A stretch of 64,000 bases of DNA, taken from NCBI RefSeq assembly GCF_020150815.1, contig NZ_CP083723.1, positions 2,418,001-2,482,000 of the forward strand, read 5' to 3'. This stretch comes from Haloprofundus salilacus. GTDB lineage: Archaea; Halobacteriota; Halobacteria; Halobacteriales; Haloferacaceae. A program made the translations under genes and the position numbers. The notes beneath the pieces are model-generated. The model did not search any database and was not told the DNA's origin. It saw only the letters and a list, made by a program, of their open reading frames with translations. Shown here one piece after another: positions 8,996-18,252 of the stretch. Position 1 is the stretch's first letter, and each line of letters opens with the position of its first letter.

Positions 8996-10009
8996 TTACG
9001 TCGAGTCGAGACCGTAACGGTCGAGGAGTTCGGCGACGAGTTCTTTCGTCTCCTCGTCGGCGTCTTCCTCGGGTTCCATCGGTCTACGGCCGTCGAACGT
9101 CTCGTGGACGGTGGCGACCCCCTCCGAGAGCGTGTCGAGTCCGTAGCCGCCCTCGAGGACGAACGAGAGCGCGGCGTCGTTCTCCTCGGCGAGCGTCCGG
9201 ACGGCGTCGGTCAGCAGCGCGTAGCCCTCGGTGGAGACGCGCATCCGGGAGATGGGGTCGTAGCGGTGGGCGTCGAAACCCGCGCTGACGACGAGCAGGT
9301 CGGCGTCGAACGACTCGAAGACGGGACCGAGTCCCGATTCGACGACGTACAGGTAGTCGGCGTCGCCGCTCCCGGCCGACAGCGGAACGTTGAACGTCGC
9401 GAGTTCGCCGTCGCCCTCGCCGGTCTCGTCGAGTTCGCCCGTCCCGGGGTAGAGACCGTCCTCGTGAATCGACGCGTACAGCACGTCGCCGCGGTCGTAG
9501 AAGATGTCCTGCGTGCCGTTGCCGTGGTGGACGTCCCAGTCGAAGATGGCGACACGCTCGGCGGCGCCCTCCTCGATGACCGTCTGGGCGGCGACGGCGG
9601 CGTTGTTGAAGAAACAGAACCCCATCGCGTCGTCAACGACGGCGTGGTGGCCTGGCGGTCGGCCGAGCGCGAACGGCGTGTCGCGCCCGTCGTTGCCGTC
9701 GAGCGCCGCGTTCGCGGCCCACTGCGAGAGACCGGCGCTAGCGAGCGCGGCGTCCCACGTCTTCTCGCCGGCGACGGTGTCGGGGTCCCAGTTGCCACCG
9801 CCGGCGGCGCAGAACTCCTTGACATCTTGGACGTACTGGTCGTCGTGGACACGCGCGACTTCCTGCTCCGTCGCCGGGTCGACGTCGACGTACTCGACGC
9901 TGTGACGTTTCTTCAGCCCTTCGCGGATGGCTCGAAGGCGGTCGGCCGTCTCCGGGTGGCGCGGGCCGGTGTCGTGTTCGAGGCACGTCTCGTTGTAGCC
10001 GAATTTCAT
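8996..10009 (-). CDS. hdaI: Histone deacetylase-family (class II / AcuC-like) protein
   Basis: A 337-residue Zn-dependent deacetylase of the arginase/deacetylase fold. Motifs include RPPGHHAVVDDAMGFCFFNNAAVAA (the catalytic His pair), FDWDVHHGNGTQDIFY (metal-binding Asp and His), SAGFDAHRYDP (second metal Asp) and EGGYGLDTL. The protein likely removes acyl groups from lysines or small amines in the cytoplasm. H. volcanii has an essential homologue, HdaI. The gene starts 2 bp after the stop of the histone gene and is surely co-transcribed with it, although the histone has very few lysines. Confidence 0.9.
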   Translation of the reverse strand: MKFGYNETCLEHDTGPRHPETADRLRAIREGLKKRHSVEYVDVDPATEQEVARVHDDQYVQDVKEFCAAGGGNWDPDTVAGEKTWDAALASAGLSQWAANAALDGNDGRDTPFALGRPPGHHAVVDDAMGFCFFNNAAVAAQTVIEEGAAERVAIFDWDVHHGNGTQDIFYDRGDVLYASIHEDGLYPGTGELDETGEGDGELATFNVPLSAGSGDADYLYVVESGLGPVFESFDADLLVVSAGFDAHRYDPISRMRVSTEGYALLTDAVRTLAEENDAALSFVLEGGYGLDTLSEGVATVHETFDGRRPMEPEEDADEETKELVAELLDRYGLDST

Positions 10010-10011
10010 CG

Positions 10012-10443
10012 CTACTCGAAGAGGGAGAAGTACGTCTCGATGTCTTCGGCCTGAACGGTGCGCCGGTCGGCGTGGTGTGCGAGTTTGGTGGCCGCGCTCG
10101 CGACGTTGTTGGCGTAATCTTCGAGGATGTCCGCGAGCGCGATGCGCGCCTCCATCGAGACGCGGTACTGGTCGTCGATATCGAGTCGCGCGATGCGGTC
10201 GATGGGAGCGATGGGGAGTTCGAGCGCGTCACGACTGACGACCTGTTCGACGCCGAAATCCTCGGCCATCAGTGTCTTTCGACCGTCCGCGGTCGCGCGC
10301 TCGGCGGCGTCCTCGGCGAGTCGAGCGCCGTGGATCTGGATGCGACGTGCGAGTTCTTCGGCCGCGTCGGCGCTGACTCGGAGTTCGCCCGCGTTCCGTC
10401 GGATGAGCGTATCGACGGGGGCGAACGGTAACTCGACACTCAT
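10012..10443 (-). CDS. hstA: Archaeal histone, end-to-end doublet
   Basis: 143 residues made of two fused histone folds. The first begins LPFAPVDTLIRRNAGELRVSADAAEELARRI, and the second begins LPIAPIDRIARLDIDDQYRVSMEARIALADIL. Each half ends with the typical T(L/V)(M/Q)AEDI/F segment. The doublet forms an intramolecular heterodimer and is the only histone type in haloarchaea. It has no tails and only two lysines by my count, and it is very acidic, so strong DNA wrapping is doubtful and a gene-regulatory role is likely. It lies between the RPA gene (138 bp upstream) and the deacetylase gene (2 bp downstream). Confidence 0.95.
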   Translation of the reverse strand: MSVELPFAPVDTLIRRNAGELRVSADAAEELARRIQIHGARLAEDAAERATADGRKTLMAEDFGVEQVVSRDALELPIAPIDRIARLDIDDQYRVSMEARIALADILEDYANNVASAATKLAHHADRRTVQAEDIETYFSLFE

Positions 10444-10581
10444 ACCCTGATACCAGTCGGTGCGGTGTATAATGCTTTGCGTTGGTGACGGCGCCTGAGA
10501 ACCGTCTGCCGTGGGGAGAGGGGGTGTGTTTTCGAGTGGTGAACGACGTACCGGAGGTGAGACGCGAGTCGGCGTGAGCTC

Positions 10582-12063
10582 TCAGAGCACTTCGTCGGCG
10601 TCGATGCGGTCGCCCGAGAGCGTCCCGCGCACGGTGACCGTCTCGCCGAGTCGGAGGTTCGCGCCGGTGTCGACGCTGCGCGTCTCGGTTCCATTGTCGA
10701 GAATGACGGGGTCGCCCGCCTGGACGACGGTGCCGGTGAACTCGACCGTCTCGCCGTCGGCACTCGCGCTATCGGCTTCGACCGTCGCCGCTGCGGCGCC
10801 GGATCGAGCGTCGCCAGAGCCGCTGGTACTGCCGGAGCTGGCTGCGCTGTCGGAACTGCTGGCGTCGTCGGAACTACCGCTCGAATCGCCGCCGAACGCG
10901 GACAGTCCGCCGGCGTTCGAACCCGCACCACCGCTCGCACTCTCACCGGAAGCGGGGGCGTCCTTCTGGACGGTCACGGTCGAGCGCCAGCCCGCAGAGG
11001 CTTCGATGTCCTCCTGCCAGCCGTCTTTTATCTCGACGTCCGCGAGGACGACGTGGTCGGCGAGTTCGACCTCCGTATCGGCTTTCTCGCCCCAGAGCGC
11101 GACGCGCACGTCGCCGGTGTCGTCCTTCACGCGGATGTTTCTGACCTGCCCTTCCGAGCCGTCTTTGCGCTCGAACGTCCGCTTGGGGTCGGCCTCGATG
11201 ACGCCGCCGGCGATGTCGACGGTCTGATCGATTTCGAGCGAGCCGATATCCGTCGTCTCGGGGACGTACTGGACGTTCTCGTCGAGGCGCTCGACCGCGC
11301 CGCGGGAGCCGACGTGGAGTTCGAGGTTGCCGTCGCGCTCGCGCACGTAGCCGTCGACGACTTCGACGCTCTCGCCCGCGTCGAACTCCTCGGCGAGGTC
11401 GGCCTTGTCGTCCCAGAGTGTGACGCGGATGCGTCCGGTCGGGTCGCCGAGCGCGAGGTTCGAGACGCGACCCTCCGAGCCATCGTCGCGCGAGAAGGTG
11501 CGGACGGTGCCGCTGTCGAGTACTTGGCCCTTGAGGTTCACGTCTGAGAGACCGAGCGAGATGTCCTCGACGCGGTAGCTGTCGAGAATCTGCACGTCGA
11601 CCTCGGCGTCGGGGTCCGGTTCGGCCTGGTCGACGTTCACCTCGACGCCGTTGTAGCCGTCCTTCGGACGACCTTTGATGCGGAGCACCTGTCCGACCTC
11701 CAGTTCGCCGTCGGCGATGGATTCGGCGATCTCGTCCCAGAAGGAGACGCGGATTCGGCCAGTCTCGTCGGCGACTTCGACGTTAATGACCCGACCGTCC
11801 TCGTCTTCGCCGTCACGCTCGAACGTCCGAAGTTCCCCGACGCTGACGACCTTGCCGAGGAACTTCACCTCGTCCATTCCGGGTTCGACGTCGGCGATGC
11901 CGTTGACCTCCTCGTCGCGCAGTTCGTGGGCGATAAGCATCGCCGCCGTCTCCTCGTCGGCGAGACCGCCCATCTGCTCGACTTTCTCCTCGACGGCGGC
12001 TTCGAATTCCTCGAACTCCACGTCGGTGTCGAGGTCCTCGTACACCTCTTCTATCGCGCCCAT
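10582..12063 (-). CDS. rpa2: Replication protein A-type single-stranded DNA-binding protein (multi-OB-fold)
   Basis: A 493-residue ssDNA-binding protein. An N-terminal helical region (residues 1-55) is followed by at least three tandem OB folds, each with the repeated pattern GRIRVSFWD / GRIRVTLWDD / GDVRVALWGEKAD. A Ser/Gly/Asp-rich flexible linker then leads to a short C-terminal OB-like domain. It should coat single-stranded DNA in replication and repair. I chose ATG at 12063 (MGAIEEVYEDLD), as the longer frame to 12216 has a basic, non-conserved N-terminus. The run RPA-histone-HDAC on one strand matches what I remember of the H. volcanii HVO_0519-0522 region. Confidence 0.88.
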   Translation of the reverse strand: MGAIEEVYEDLDTDVEFEEFEAAVEEKVEQMGGLADEETAAMLIAHELRDEEVNGIADVEPGMDEVKFLGKVVSVGELRTFERDGEDEDGRVINVEVADETGRIRVSFWDEIAESIADGELEVGQVLRIKGRPKDGYNGVEVNVDQAEPDPDAEVDVQILDSYRVEDISLGLSDVNLKGQVLDSGTVRTFSRDDGSEGRVSNLALGDPTGRIRVTLWDDKADLAEEFDAGESVEVVDGYVRERDGNLELHVGSRGAVERLDENVQYVPETTDIGSLEIDQTVDIAGGVIEADPKRTFERKDGSEGQVRNIRVKDDTGDVRVALWGEKADTEVELADHVVLADVEIKDGWQEDIEASAGWRSTVTVQKDAPASGESASGGAGSNAGGLSAFGGDSSGSSDDASSSDSAASSGSTSGSGDARSGAAAATVEADSASADGETVEFTGTVVQAGDPVILDNGTETRSVDTGANLRLGETVTVRGTLSGDRIDADEVL

Positions 12064-12335
12064 CTCAGCGCCACCCCTGCGGTCGGCGTTCCCAATCCGT
12101 AGAATCTTCGACACCCATAATCGTGTAGCGAAGCAGGGAAGGGCCGCGCTTAAGCGTTGTCCTTGCCGGAGTAGGGCGACGCAGTCTGTCGTTTTGCGTC
12201 GAGTCGGCGGGAGCACTCATGGATGGTCGTAGGCCGGCCATCGTAGAAAAACGCTCGTGACGGGGCGCGGTGGTGGGAGCGAACCGTGGTCGACGGTCCG
12301 GTTGATAGCAAACCGCCGATGGCGGTCGTCGAAAC

Positions 12336-12851
12336 CTACTCCGTCGCGTTCGACGACGCGACCGTGCTTCGCCCGTCCGCACCGTCGTGGATCACGTCGA
12401 CGTTACCTGGGAGGCCGTTCTCGAACTCGACGCGGACCTCGTAACCGCGGCTGACGAGCGCCTGCGTACAGACCTCGTCGTCCTCCCGCTCGACGTTCGT
12501 CGCGACGACAACTGAGAGGCGGTCTTCGGCAGCGTCGTACTGTACGCTGTCGAGGACGGCGACCGAACAGCCGTTCCTTCCCCGGATGCAACCCTCAACG
12601 ACGACGGTGTCGCCGTCGCGGGTGACCGTCGCCGAACTGGGTTGGTCGCACTCGCCTGTCCGTTCGAAGGTTCGGTCGGTAATTGTCTGGCCGCTCCCGC
12701 CGGACCCGTTGCCGGAGTCGGTGCTCCACTCACCACCGTCGTCACCACCGCCGTCACCGTCGCTTTCGTCGCCTGTCCCGGTACTCGTACAGCCAGCCAG
12801 TCCGACCGCGGCGAGAACAGTCGTCCGCGCGAGGAACGTTCGTCGGTCCAT
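12336..12851 (-). CDS. Tat-exported lipoprotein of unknown function
   Basis: 171 residues starting MDRRTFLARTTVLAAVGLAGC. This is a twin-arginine signal with a lipobox (LAGC), so the mature protein should be a lipid-anchored exoprotein. A Gly/Asp/Ser linker precedes a compact beta-rich domain of about 110 residues with four Cys (ECDQ, GCIRG, NGCSV, EVCTQ) that could form two disulfides. An upstream in-frame ATG at 12878 would bury the Tat motif, so 12851 is preferred. No function is recognised. Confidence 0.75.
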   Translation of the reverse strand: MDRRTFLARTTVLAAVGLAGCTSTGTGDESDGDGGGDDGGEWSTDSGNGSGGSGQTITDRTFERTGECDQPSSATVTRDGDTVVVEGCIRGRNGCSVAVLDSVQYDAAEDRLSVVVATNVEREDDEVCTQALVSRGYEVRVEFENGLPGNVDVIHDGADGRSTVASSNATE

Positions 12852-12878
12852 GGGGGAGTCAACGAGACCTCTTTTCAT

Positions 12879-13219
12879 ATGCTTTCGGAACGGTCAAAAA
12901 TCTCTTTGTGCTATCTCTGGAGGCCACGAGTCGTCGGAATTCGTCGATTCGGCCGGTTGTGCGAGTGAATACGGTCGTGTCGTTTCGGAGAGACGCCGTT
13001 ATCTCCGTGTTCGACTCCGAGAAACGGAGTGGGTTGGTCGGCGAAAGGAGAGTGCGGTTTTCTCAGAACGCTTCGACTTCGGTGTGAGCGTGCCCCCGAC
13101 GCCGACGAAGAGTGTGTTCGCTCACCGACCCGCCGTCCGTCGAATGTGCCGCGATACCGTACCTTCCGACGCTCCCGAATCGGAAGCCACTTATGTAGGT
13201 CGAGTGTATCCGTAATTGA
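12879..13219. other. Intergenic region without a recognisable gene
   Basis: About 340 bp between the divergent lipoprotein gene and tRNA-Arg. Open frames on the plus strand are present but have non-haloarchaeal composition. Nothing else is supported. Confidence 0.4.
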
Positions 13220-13292
13220 GTCCTGATAGGGTAGTGGACTATCCTCTTGGCTTGCGGAGCCAGGGACCGGAGTTCAAATCTCCGTCAGGACG
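13220..13292 (+). tRNA. tRNA-Arg(GCG)
   Basis: Acceptor GTCCTGA/TCAGGAC, anticodon stem TTGGC/GCCAG with loop TTGCGGA (anticodon GCG), T-arm CGGAGTTCAAATCTCCG and discriminator G. A partial copy of its 3' end lies 54 bp downstream. Confidence 0.9.
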
Positions 13293-13629
13293 TTCACTTC
13301 GTTCACAACCTGACGAGCCTCACGCTCGCTTCCGCTCGCGTGAGACTCCGTCAGGACGCTACACTTTCCGAGAACTACCGAACGAGCGACGCCGATGCCA
13401 GTCGTTCGAGTGAGCGATTGCGAATCTTGGCTTCGAGACGAGCGTCTCGGAGCATCGATAGACTAATCGCCTCGGAACTGACGAATTTTTGTGGATTTCC
13501 TCCTCATCTCGCATACCGTCTCGAATTTTGGTGGGCGTACAGTTGACTTTCGGTACTTCTAGTGCTTTTGAATTTCCCATCATATTTCATATAAGAACAA
13601 TTATTTTTGCACCTCTTGTCCCAGATACT
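13293..13629. other. Spacer with tRNA-Arg remnant and promoter of the phosphodiesterase gene
   Basis: No gene is supported here. The right half (13540-13620) turns AT-rich, with CATATTTCATATAAG upstream of the next ATG, a plausible TATA region. Confidence 0.4.
13346..13358 (+). repeat. Partial copy of tRNA-Arg 3' end
   Basis: CTCCGTCAGGACG is an exact 13-bp copy of the last 13 bases of the tRNA-Arg gene (13280-13292). The stretch between the copies is GC-rich, with an inverted repeat CTCACGCTCGC...GCTCGCGTGAG. This is consistent with a decayed attachment site. Confidence 0.5.
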
Positions 13630-14643
13630 ATGGATCGAAACCGATCTATCGAGGTAGACAGACGGACGTTCGTGAAGGGAACCGGTGCAGCACTCGGCAC
13701 CGCCGCGGTCGGCGGCGTCGCGACGGCCGACGGTGTGGCGAAGGACGACGAACACGACGAGGGCGACGCCACCGACGGCGACGGCGTCGAGTTCGGCGAG
13801 GACGACGACCCGATCGAGATCGCCCACCGAGGGTTCGCGGGTCGATACCCGGAGAACACGGTCGCGGCGGCCGTAGGGTCGGGACTCGCGAACGCGGACG
13901 CGATAGAGATCGACGTCGTTCCGTGTGCGGACGGAGAAGTCGTGGTCTTTCACGACGATGGCCTCTCGGAACGCGACGACGACGGTCTCACCGACGAGGA
14001 GGGCCTCGTCTGGGAGACCGACTGCGAGACGGTACTGCAGGCGGAGGTGTTAGAGAGCGGTGAGACCGTGCCGACGCTCGAGGAGCTGATGGACGCGATT
14101 CCGACGGAACTCGCGGTCAACATCGAACTGAAGAACCCCGGCTCCGAGGACCTCGCGTTCGCCGAGGACGTCGCCGGCGACGAACTCGAGCGGCGAAAGG
14201 AGCTGTGGCGCCCCTTCGTCGAGAACGTCTTCGACATCGCGTCGAACTACGAGAACGAGATTCTCGTCTCGTCGTTCTACGAGGCTGCGCTCGCCGTGAC
14301 CCGGGAGATTGACGAGACGATTCCGGTCGCCTTTCTCTTCTGGGACTCCATCGAAGAGGGTCTCAGAGTCACTCGGGAGTACGACTGCGAGGCGCTGCAT
14401 CCACCGTTCGACATGATTCAGGGAACGCCGTTTTTCAACAGCGGCGCCTACATCGAGGACTCCGACTTCTCGGACATCGACCTTCTCGAAATCGCCCACG
14501 AGGAGGGGCGGGAGGTGAACGTGTACACCGTCACGACGTGGTACGAAGCCGAGCAACTCGCCGCCGCGGGCGTCGACGGACTTATCGCCGACTACCCCGG
14601 GCTGTTGACAGCGAGCGACCCGGGTCGCGGGAACGACGACTGA
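13630..14643 (+). CDS. Tat-exported glycerophosphodiester phosphodiesterase
   Basis: 337 residues. The start MDRNRSIEVDRRTFVKG plus a hydrophobic stretch is a twin-arginine signal, so the enzyme folds before export. The GDPD catalytic core is clear: IAHRGFAGRYPENT (catalytic His, substrate Arg and Glu), AIEIDVVPCADGEVVVFHDD (metal Glu/Asp and second His) and VNIELK. It would hydrolyse glycerophosphodiesters to glycerol-3-phosphate and an alcohol outside the cell, possibly for phosphate or carbon gain. ATG at 13630 is chosen because the 47 upstream codons are unlike a signal peptide. The mature N-terminus is highly acidic. Confidence 0.88.
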   Translation: MDRNRSIEVDRRTFVKGTGAALGTAAVGGVATADGVAKDDEHDEGDATDGDGVEFGEDDDPIEIAHRGFAGRYPENTVAAAVGSGLANADAIEIDVVPCADGEVVVFHDDGLSERDDDGLTDEEGLVWETDCETVLQAEVLESGETVPTLEELMDAIPTELAVNIELKNPGSEDLAFAEDVAGDELERRKELWRPFVENVFDIASNYENEILVSSFYEAALAVTREIDETIPVAFLFWDSIEEGLRVTREYDCEALHPPFDMIQGTPFFNSGAYIEDSDFSDIDLLEIAHEEGREVNVYTVTTWYEAEQLAAAGVDGLIADYPGLLTASDPGRGNDD

Positions 14644-14881
14644 GCGTCTCCCGACTCCGCTCGAGGGAGTGGACTCCGTTCGCGCCCCCGCGCTTCCCGC
14701 GGCCTGAGGTAGCAACGGTTCACGCGGAGTAGTGACGACTTAGACTGCGAGAGCGACGGCTCACGGGGCATCGCGTGGCGCGGCGCAACTGAGTACGATC
14801 GACACAGGAGACAAAAAATCGCGTTCGAGGCAGTGTTGGGAGCGGTCGACCGGAGTGTCGACCGAAACCGGGACGAGTTAC

Positions 14882-15838
14882 TTACCGGCTCGCGGCGTCC
14901 TCAGCACTTTCCGGAACGCCGTCGGGAACGTCCACGTCGGCGTCGTCGCCGACGTTGCTCGTCTCGACCGTTCCATCGATTTCGCCGCGACCGCCGCGCG
15001 ATTCGACCGCGGAGTCGACGAGGTCGATGGAACCGCCCGTCTCGATGTTGTCGTTCTCGACGACGCCCCACGCGGCCTCGTCGTATTCCATGAGAATGTC
15101 CATTCCGGAGACCTCGACGTCGCCGCCGTTGCGGACCCAGACACCGCGCGTGTATCCCGAATACGATGTCTGCTCGTCGACGTACACGACGGAGTTCCGG
15201 ACGTACGACCCGTCGCTTCCGAGTCGGTAGTTGGCGACGCCGTTGTTCTTCGCGTAACAGTTCTCGATTTGAACAGGGCCGTCACCGCCGCCGTCGTCGA
15301 TACCGGGGGCGCTGCCGTAGATACCCTCCTGCCAGCCCTCCAGATAGACGTTCCGAATCGTCAGTTCACCTTCGTGTGCTTTACGTACGAAGGCGAAGTC
15401 GGTATCGTAACTCCCGTCGGCCGCGTAGACGTTTTCGACCAGTCCGGTTTCGTCGTCGTCGGTCACCTCGAACGTGAAGAGGTTCTCGGCGGATGGCTCC
15501 TCGTACTCTCCCTCGATGCCGATGTTGCGGATGACCCAGTCGGTGCCGCTCGCGTCGATGTTGAGCGACGCACCGTCGGCAGAAATGTCGTAGAGGACGT
15601 TTTCGAGCGTTTCACCGCTTCCGACGTTCTCGTCGTACTCTTCGCCCGCGTCGACGTGGACCGTCTCGTACTCGTCGGCGGCCGCAACGCCAGCAGTTCC
15701 GAGTCCGCCTGCCGCAGCGAGCGTCGCTCCGACACCGCGGAGGAACGGTCGGCGACCGACCGAGCGCGTTCGGTTGGCGGCGGTCTGCGTTCGAGCGTCG
15801 TCTTCTTCAGATGAAGTAGGCGTATCAGTGTTTTGCAC
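14882..15838 (-). CDS. Tat-exported right-handed beta-helix protein
   Basis: 318 residues with a twin-arginine signal (SVGRRPFLRGVG followed by an Ala/Gly-rich hydrophobic stretch to AAADEYETV). The mature part repeats short beta-strand coils such as WVIRNIGIEGEY, LTIRNVYLEGWQ, VQIENCYAKNN and YVRNSVVYVDEQ. This is the pattern of parallel beta-helix (pectate-lyase-like) proteins that bind or cleave polysaccharides. No catalytic site can be assigned by eye. Confidence 0.75.
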   Translation of the reverse strand: MQNTDTPTSSEEDDARTQTAANRTRSVGRRPFLRGVGATLAAAGGLGTAGVAAADEYETVHVDAGEEYDENVGSGETLENVLYDISADGASLNIDASGTDWVIRNIGIEGEYEEPSAENLFTFEVTDDDETGLVENVYAADGSYDTDFAFVRKAHEGELTIRNVYLEGWQEGIYGSAPGIDDGGGDGPVQIENCYAKNNGVANYRLGSDGSYVRNSVVYVDEQTSYSGYTRGVWVRNGGDVEVSGMDILMEYDEAAWGVVENDNIETGGSIDLVDSAVESRGGRGEIDGTVETSNVGDDADVDVPDGVPESAEDAASR

Positions 15839-16252
15839 AGAGTATAACTCCGTCCTCGCATATTTGCATCGCTCATATAGTTGTCAGCATCCGTTCGTGT
15901 ATCAAAAAGTGTCGCAACAAGAATAGTGGTCGTCGAGAGGAATTGTCGTTGTGGGAATAGTAGTAGGTATGAGGGTATCTCATCGAAATATAAACTCTAT
16001 GGGCCGAGGAATCTCCCCGCCTAAATACAGTATCTTTCAGATACTTGACTTTGTAAGAGACAGTTGCCGAACGCGCACCATGAGGCACGAAGATAGTTCG
16101 TGGGAAAGCGTACGTATCGTCGGGAGGAAGTTACGCGGCGCGTATCGCCAGTGTGACCGATGCGGGAGGTGGTCGGACGGGCCTACAGGTACGGCCGTTT
16201 CGCGCCACCGTTTTACCCGGAGCCGGCGAACGTAACTAGCAACGTGTCCAGT
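15839..16252. other. AT-richer intergenic region, no gene seen
   Basis: About 410 bp between divergent genes. It holds several AT-rich blocks (for example around 15840-16000) that could be promoters for either side. Its short frames have no coding character. Confidence 0.4.
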
Positions 16253-16873
16253 ATGGAGAACGCGCTCCGAGCCGGCGTCGCCATCTACAACGTCGGCGAG
16301 TACCACGACGCCCACGACGCGTGGGAAAAGTGGTGGCTCGACGCCGACGACGGCGAAGACGACGAGCGACTGCTCCACGGTCTTATCCAGTTCACCGCCG
16401 TCGTCCACCACGCACGCCGTCGAAACTGGAGCGGGGCGCAGCGACTCGCCGGGAGCGCCCGCGAGTACCTGACCGGTCTCCCCGACGATTACCGCGGCGT
16501 CGACCTCGCGGCGGTCCGAGCGGAACTCGCACGTCTCGCAGCGGACCCCGAACGCGCCGAGCGACGGCGACCGATGCGACTCACGTACGACGGCGAGGCG
16601 CTCTCACTCGACGACCTGAACTTCGAGGCGGCGGCCGTCGTCGCGCACGTCCGAGCGGAGAACGACGACCGATTCGACGAGGGACGAATCGCGGCGGGCG
16701 TCGAGGCCGCCCGCGAAGAGCGGGAGGGTGGCTTCGAGACGCGGTACATCGCGCTGGTGATGGATTTTGCGACCGGGAGCGACGCCGAACGACCGATAAT
16801 CTACCGGCGGCTCTGTGACCACCTCGAGCGTCGCGAGCAGAAGGAACGCGACGTAGAAGGACTGTTCGAGTAA
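16253..16873 (+). CDS. DUF309 family protein
   Basis: 206 residues. The N-terminal YNVGEYHDAHDAWEKWWL...LLHGLIQFTAVVHHARRRNWSGA is the helical hairpin of the DUF309 family, with its conserved HxxHE/D-like and Q residues. The rest is helical and acidic. The function of DUF309 proteins is not established. ATG at 16253 lies directly at the start of the domain; the longer frame to 16160 has a basic tail. Confidence 0.8.
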   Translation: MENALRAGVAIYNVGEYHDAHDAWEKWWLDADDGEDDERLLHGLIQFTAVVHHARRRNWSGAQRLAGSAREYLTGLPDDYRGVDLAAVRAELARLAADPERAERRRPMRLTYDGEALSLDDLNFEAAAVVAHVRAENDDRFDEGRIAAGVEAAREEREGGFETRYIALVMDFATGSDAERPIIYRRLCDHLERREQKERDVEGLFE

Positions 16874-16943
16874 CCGCCTCTCGCTCACCCACTCTCCCTC
16901 TGCTCCGATCTCGACTGCAACTGTGACGTCCGCTGCTCAGTTC

Positions 16944-17849
16944 TCACCACTCGCCGCTAAACCGCCACCGGTTGGCGTCGCGACGTTCGACGGAGGGAAC
17001 GTCGGCGAGCAACTCGGAGAGTTCGCCACGGAACCAGCGGTCGTCGGGTCGCTCGCCGCCCGTCTCGGCCACCGCCTCCGACGCGGCGGCGCGGAGTTCG
17101 TCGGTCGTCGCCTCACCCCGACGACGGAGTATGTCGAACGCCGCCGCCGCGGCGAGTCGCTGCTCGGTCGTCACGTTCTGACTCACCAGCACGTGGGTGA
17201 GATTCGCGTACTGCGGGCCCCCACCCCGGCCTCTGAGCACCGCGCGTCCGTCCGTGTCGGCGTCGTCGTCGACTGTCCCATCGGCGGTCGAATCGCCGAC
17301 GTACCGCCAGAACGGGTCCGATTTGCGACCGTCGCCGGGTTCGACGCGAGGCAGCGCGGCGAGCACCTTGTGCGCGCAGTCGTCCCACCACTCGTCGGCG
17401 TCGCGGTAGCCGGTCGACGTCTCGGGAAACACGCCCGCCTTCAGTTCCGGGACCGTCGCCTTCCCCCACTCGCGGAGAAAAGTGAACGCGTGCCGAACCG
17501 TCTCGACGCAGTCGACGCCAACGTTCGCGTTCGAGAGCATCTGCCGGACGTTCGGCGGGAGATCGATAGCCTCGTCTGCGGCCGCCGTGTTGGGCGATTG
17601 GAGCACGCGTCGCCCGCTCTCGGTGAGCGCGAATCGGCCGGTACCGTCGCTGTCAGCGTCGCCGTGAGTACCGTCGTCGCCGAGTTCGCGCACGAGATCG
17701 TTATCCGCCATCCGCAACAGCCGCTCGGAAACCGCGTCGGCGTCGACGTCTGCGGTCAGGCGGTCGGCCAACTCCGCGGCGGTGAGCTGTTTACCGCGCA
17801 ACCGCGCCAGGACGGAACGGTCGAAGTCGGTGAGTTTGGTGTTCCCCAT
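16944..17849 (-). CDS. Winged-helix-like haloarchaeal protein
   Basis: About 301 residues. The N-terminal 85 residues (KLTDFDRSVLARLRGKQLTAAELADRLTADVDADAVSERLLRMADNDLV...) read as a winged helix-turn-helix, ending in a FALTESGRRVL wing typical of haloarchaeal regulators. A second helical block (NVRQMLSNANVGVDCVETVRHAFTFLREWGKATVPELKAGVF) and a C-terminal block (EATTDELRAAASEAV) could be further winged helices. Target and ligand are unknown. It is divergent from the gene at 17917. Confidence 0.7.
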   Translation of the reverse strand: MGNTKLTDFDRSVLARLRGKQLTAAELADRLTADVDADAVSERLLRMADNDLVRELGDDGTHGDADSDGTGRFALTESGRRVLQSPNTAAADEAIDLPPNVRQMLSNANVGVDCVETVRHAFTFLREWGKATVPELKAGVFPETSTGYRDADEWWDDCAHKVLAALPRVEPGDGRKSDPFWRYVGDSTADGTVDDDADTDGRAVLRGRGGGPQYANLTHVLVSQNVTTEQRLAAAAAFDILRRRGEATTDELRAAASEAVAETGGERPDDRWFRGELSELLADVPSVERRDANRWRFSGEW

Positions 17850-17916
17850 ACCGATGGGTACCACGGCTTGGCTATTGAGGGTCCAGACCTATCGGTCTGC
17901 GAACTGGACTACCGGT

Positions 17917-18222
17917 ATGGAGCACTCGAACGAACCCATCGCGGACGCGCGAGCGGAGATTCGCCGAGCGAGCGAGGACGCCGACGGGGAGGCGCGCGAG
18001 CAGTTGCTGTCGCTCGACGAGGGGCTGACGGAACTCGCCGGCGACAAAGTCGAGAACGACGGACCGCCGAAAGAGAACCGCGTCAAGCAGGTCGAGGAGA
18101 AGATCGTCGGGTTGGCGAACGAACTCGACGACGACCACCGAGCACAGGATCGGCTCGAGACGGCTCGCGACTATCTCGACCAGTACCGACAGGAGCGGGG
18201 GATTCCGACCGACGGGGAGTAG
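17917..18222 (+). CDS. Small helical haloarchaeal protein of unknown function
   Basis: 101 residues, acidic, and almost entirely predicted helical with heptad-like spacing (IADARAEIRRASEDADGEAREQLLSLDEGLTELAG...RVKQVEEKIVGLANELDDDHRAQDRLETARDYLDQYRQER). It resembles short haloarchaeal orphan families annotated only as DUFs. ATG at 17917 is used. Confidence 0.7.
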   Translation: MEHSNEPIADARAEIRRASEDADGEAREQLLSLDEGLTELAGDKVENDGPPKENRVKQVEEKIVGLANELDDDHRAQDRLETARDYLDQYRQERGIPTDGE

Positions 18223-18252
18223 CGAGCGAATCTGCGGAGGAGAGACAGTCGC

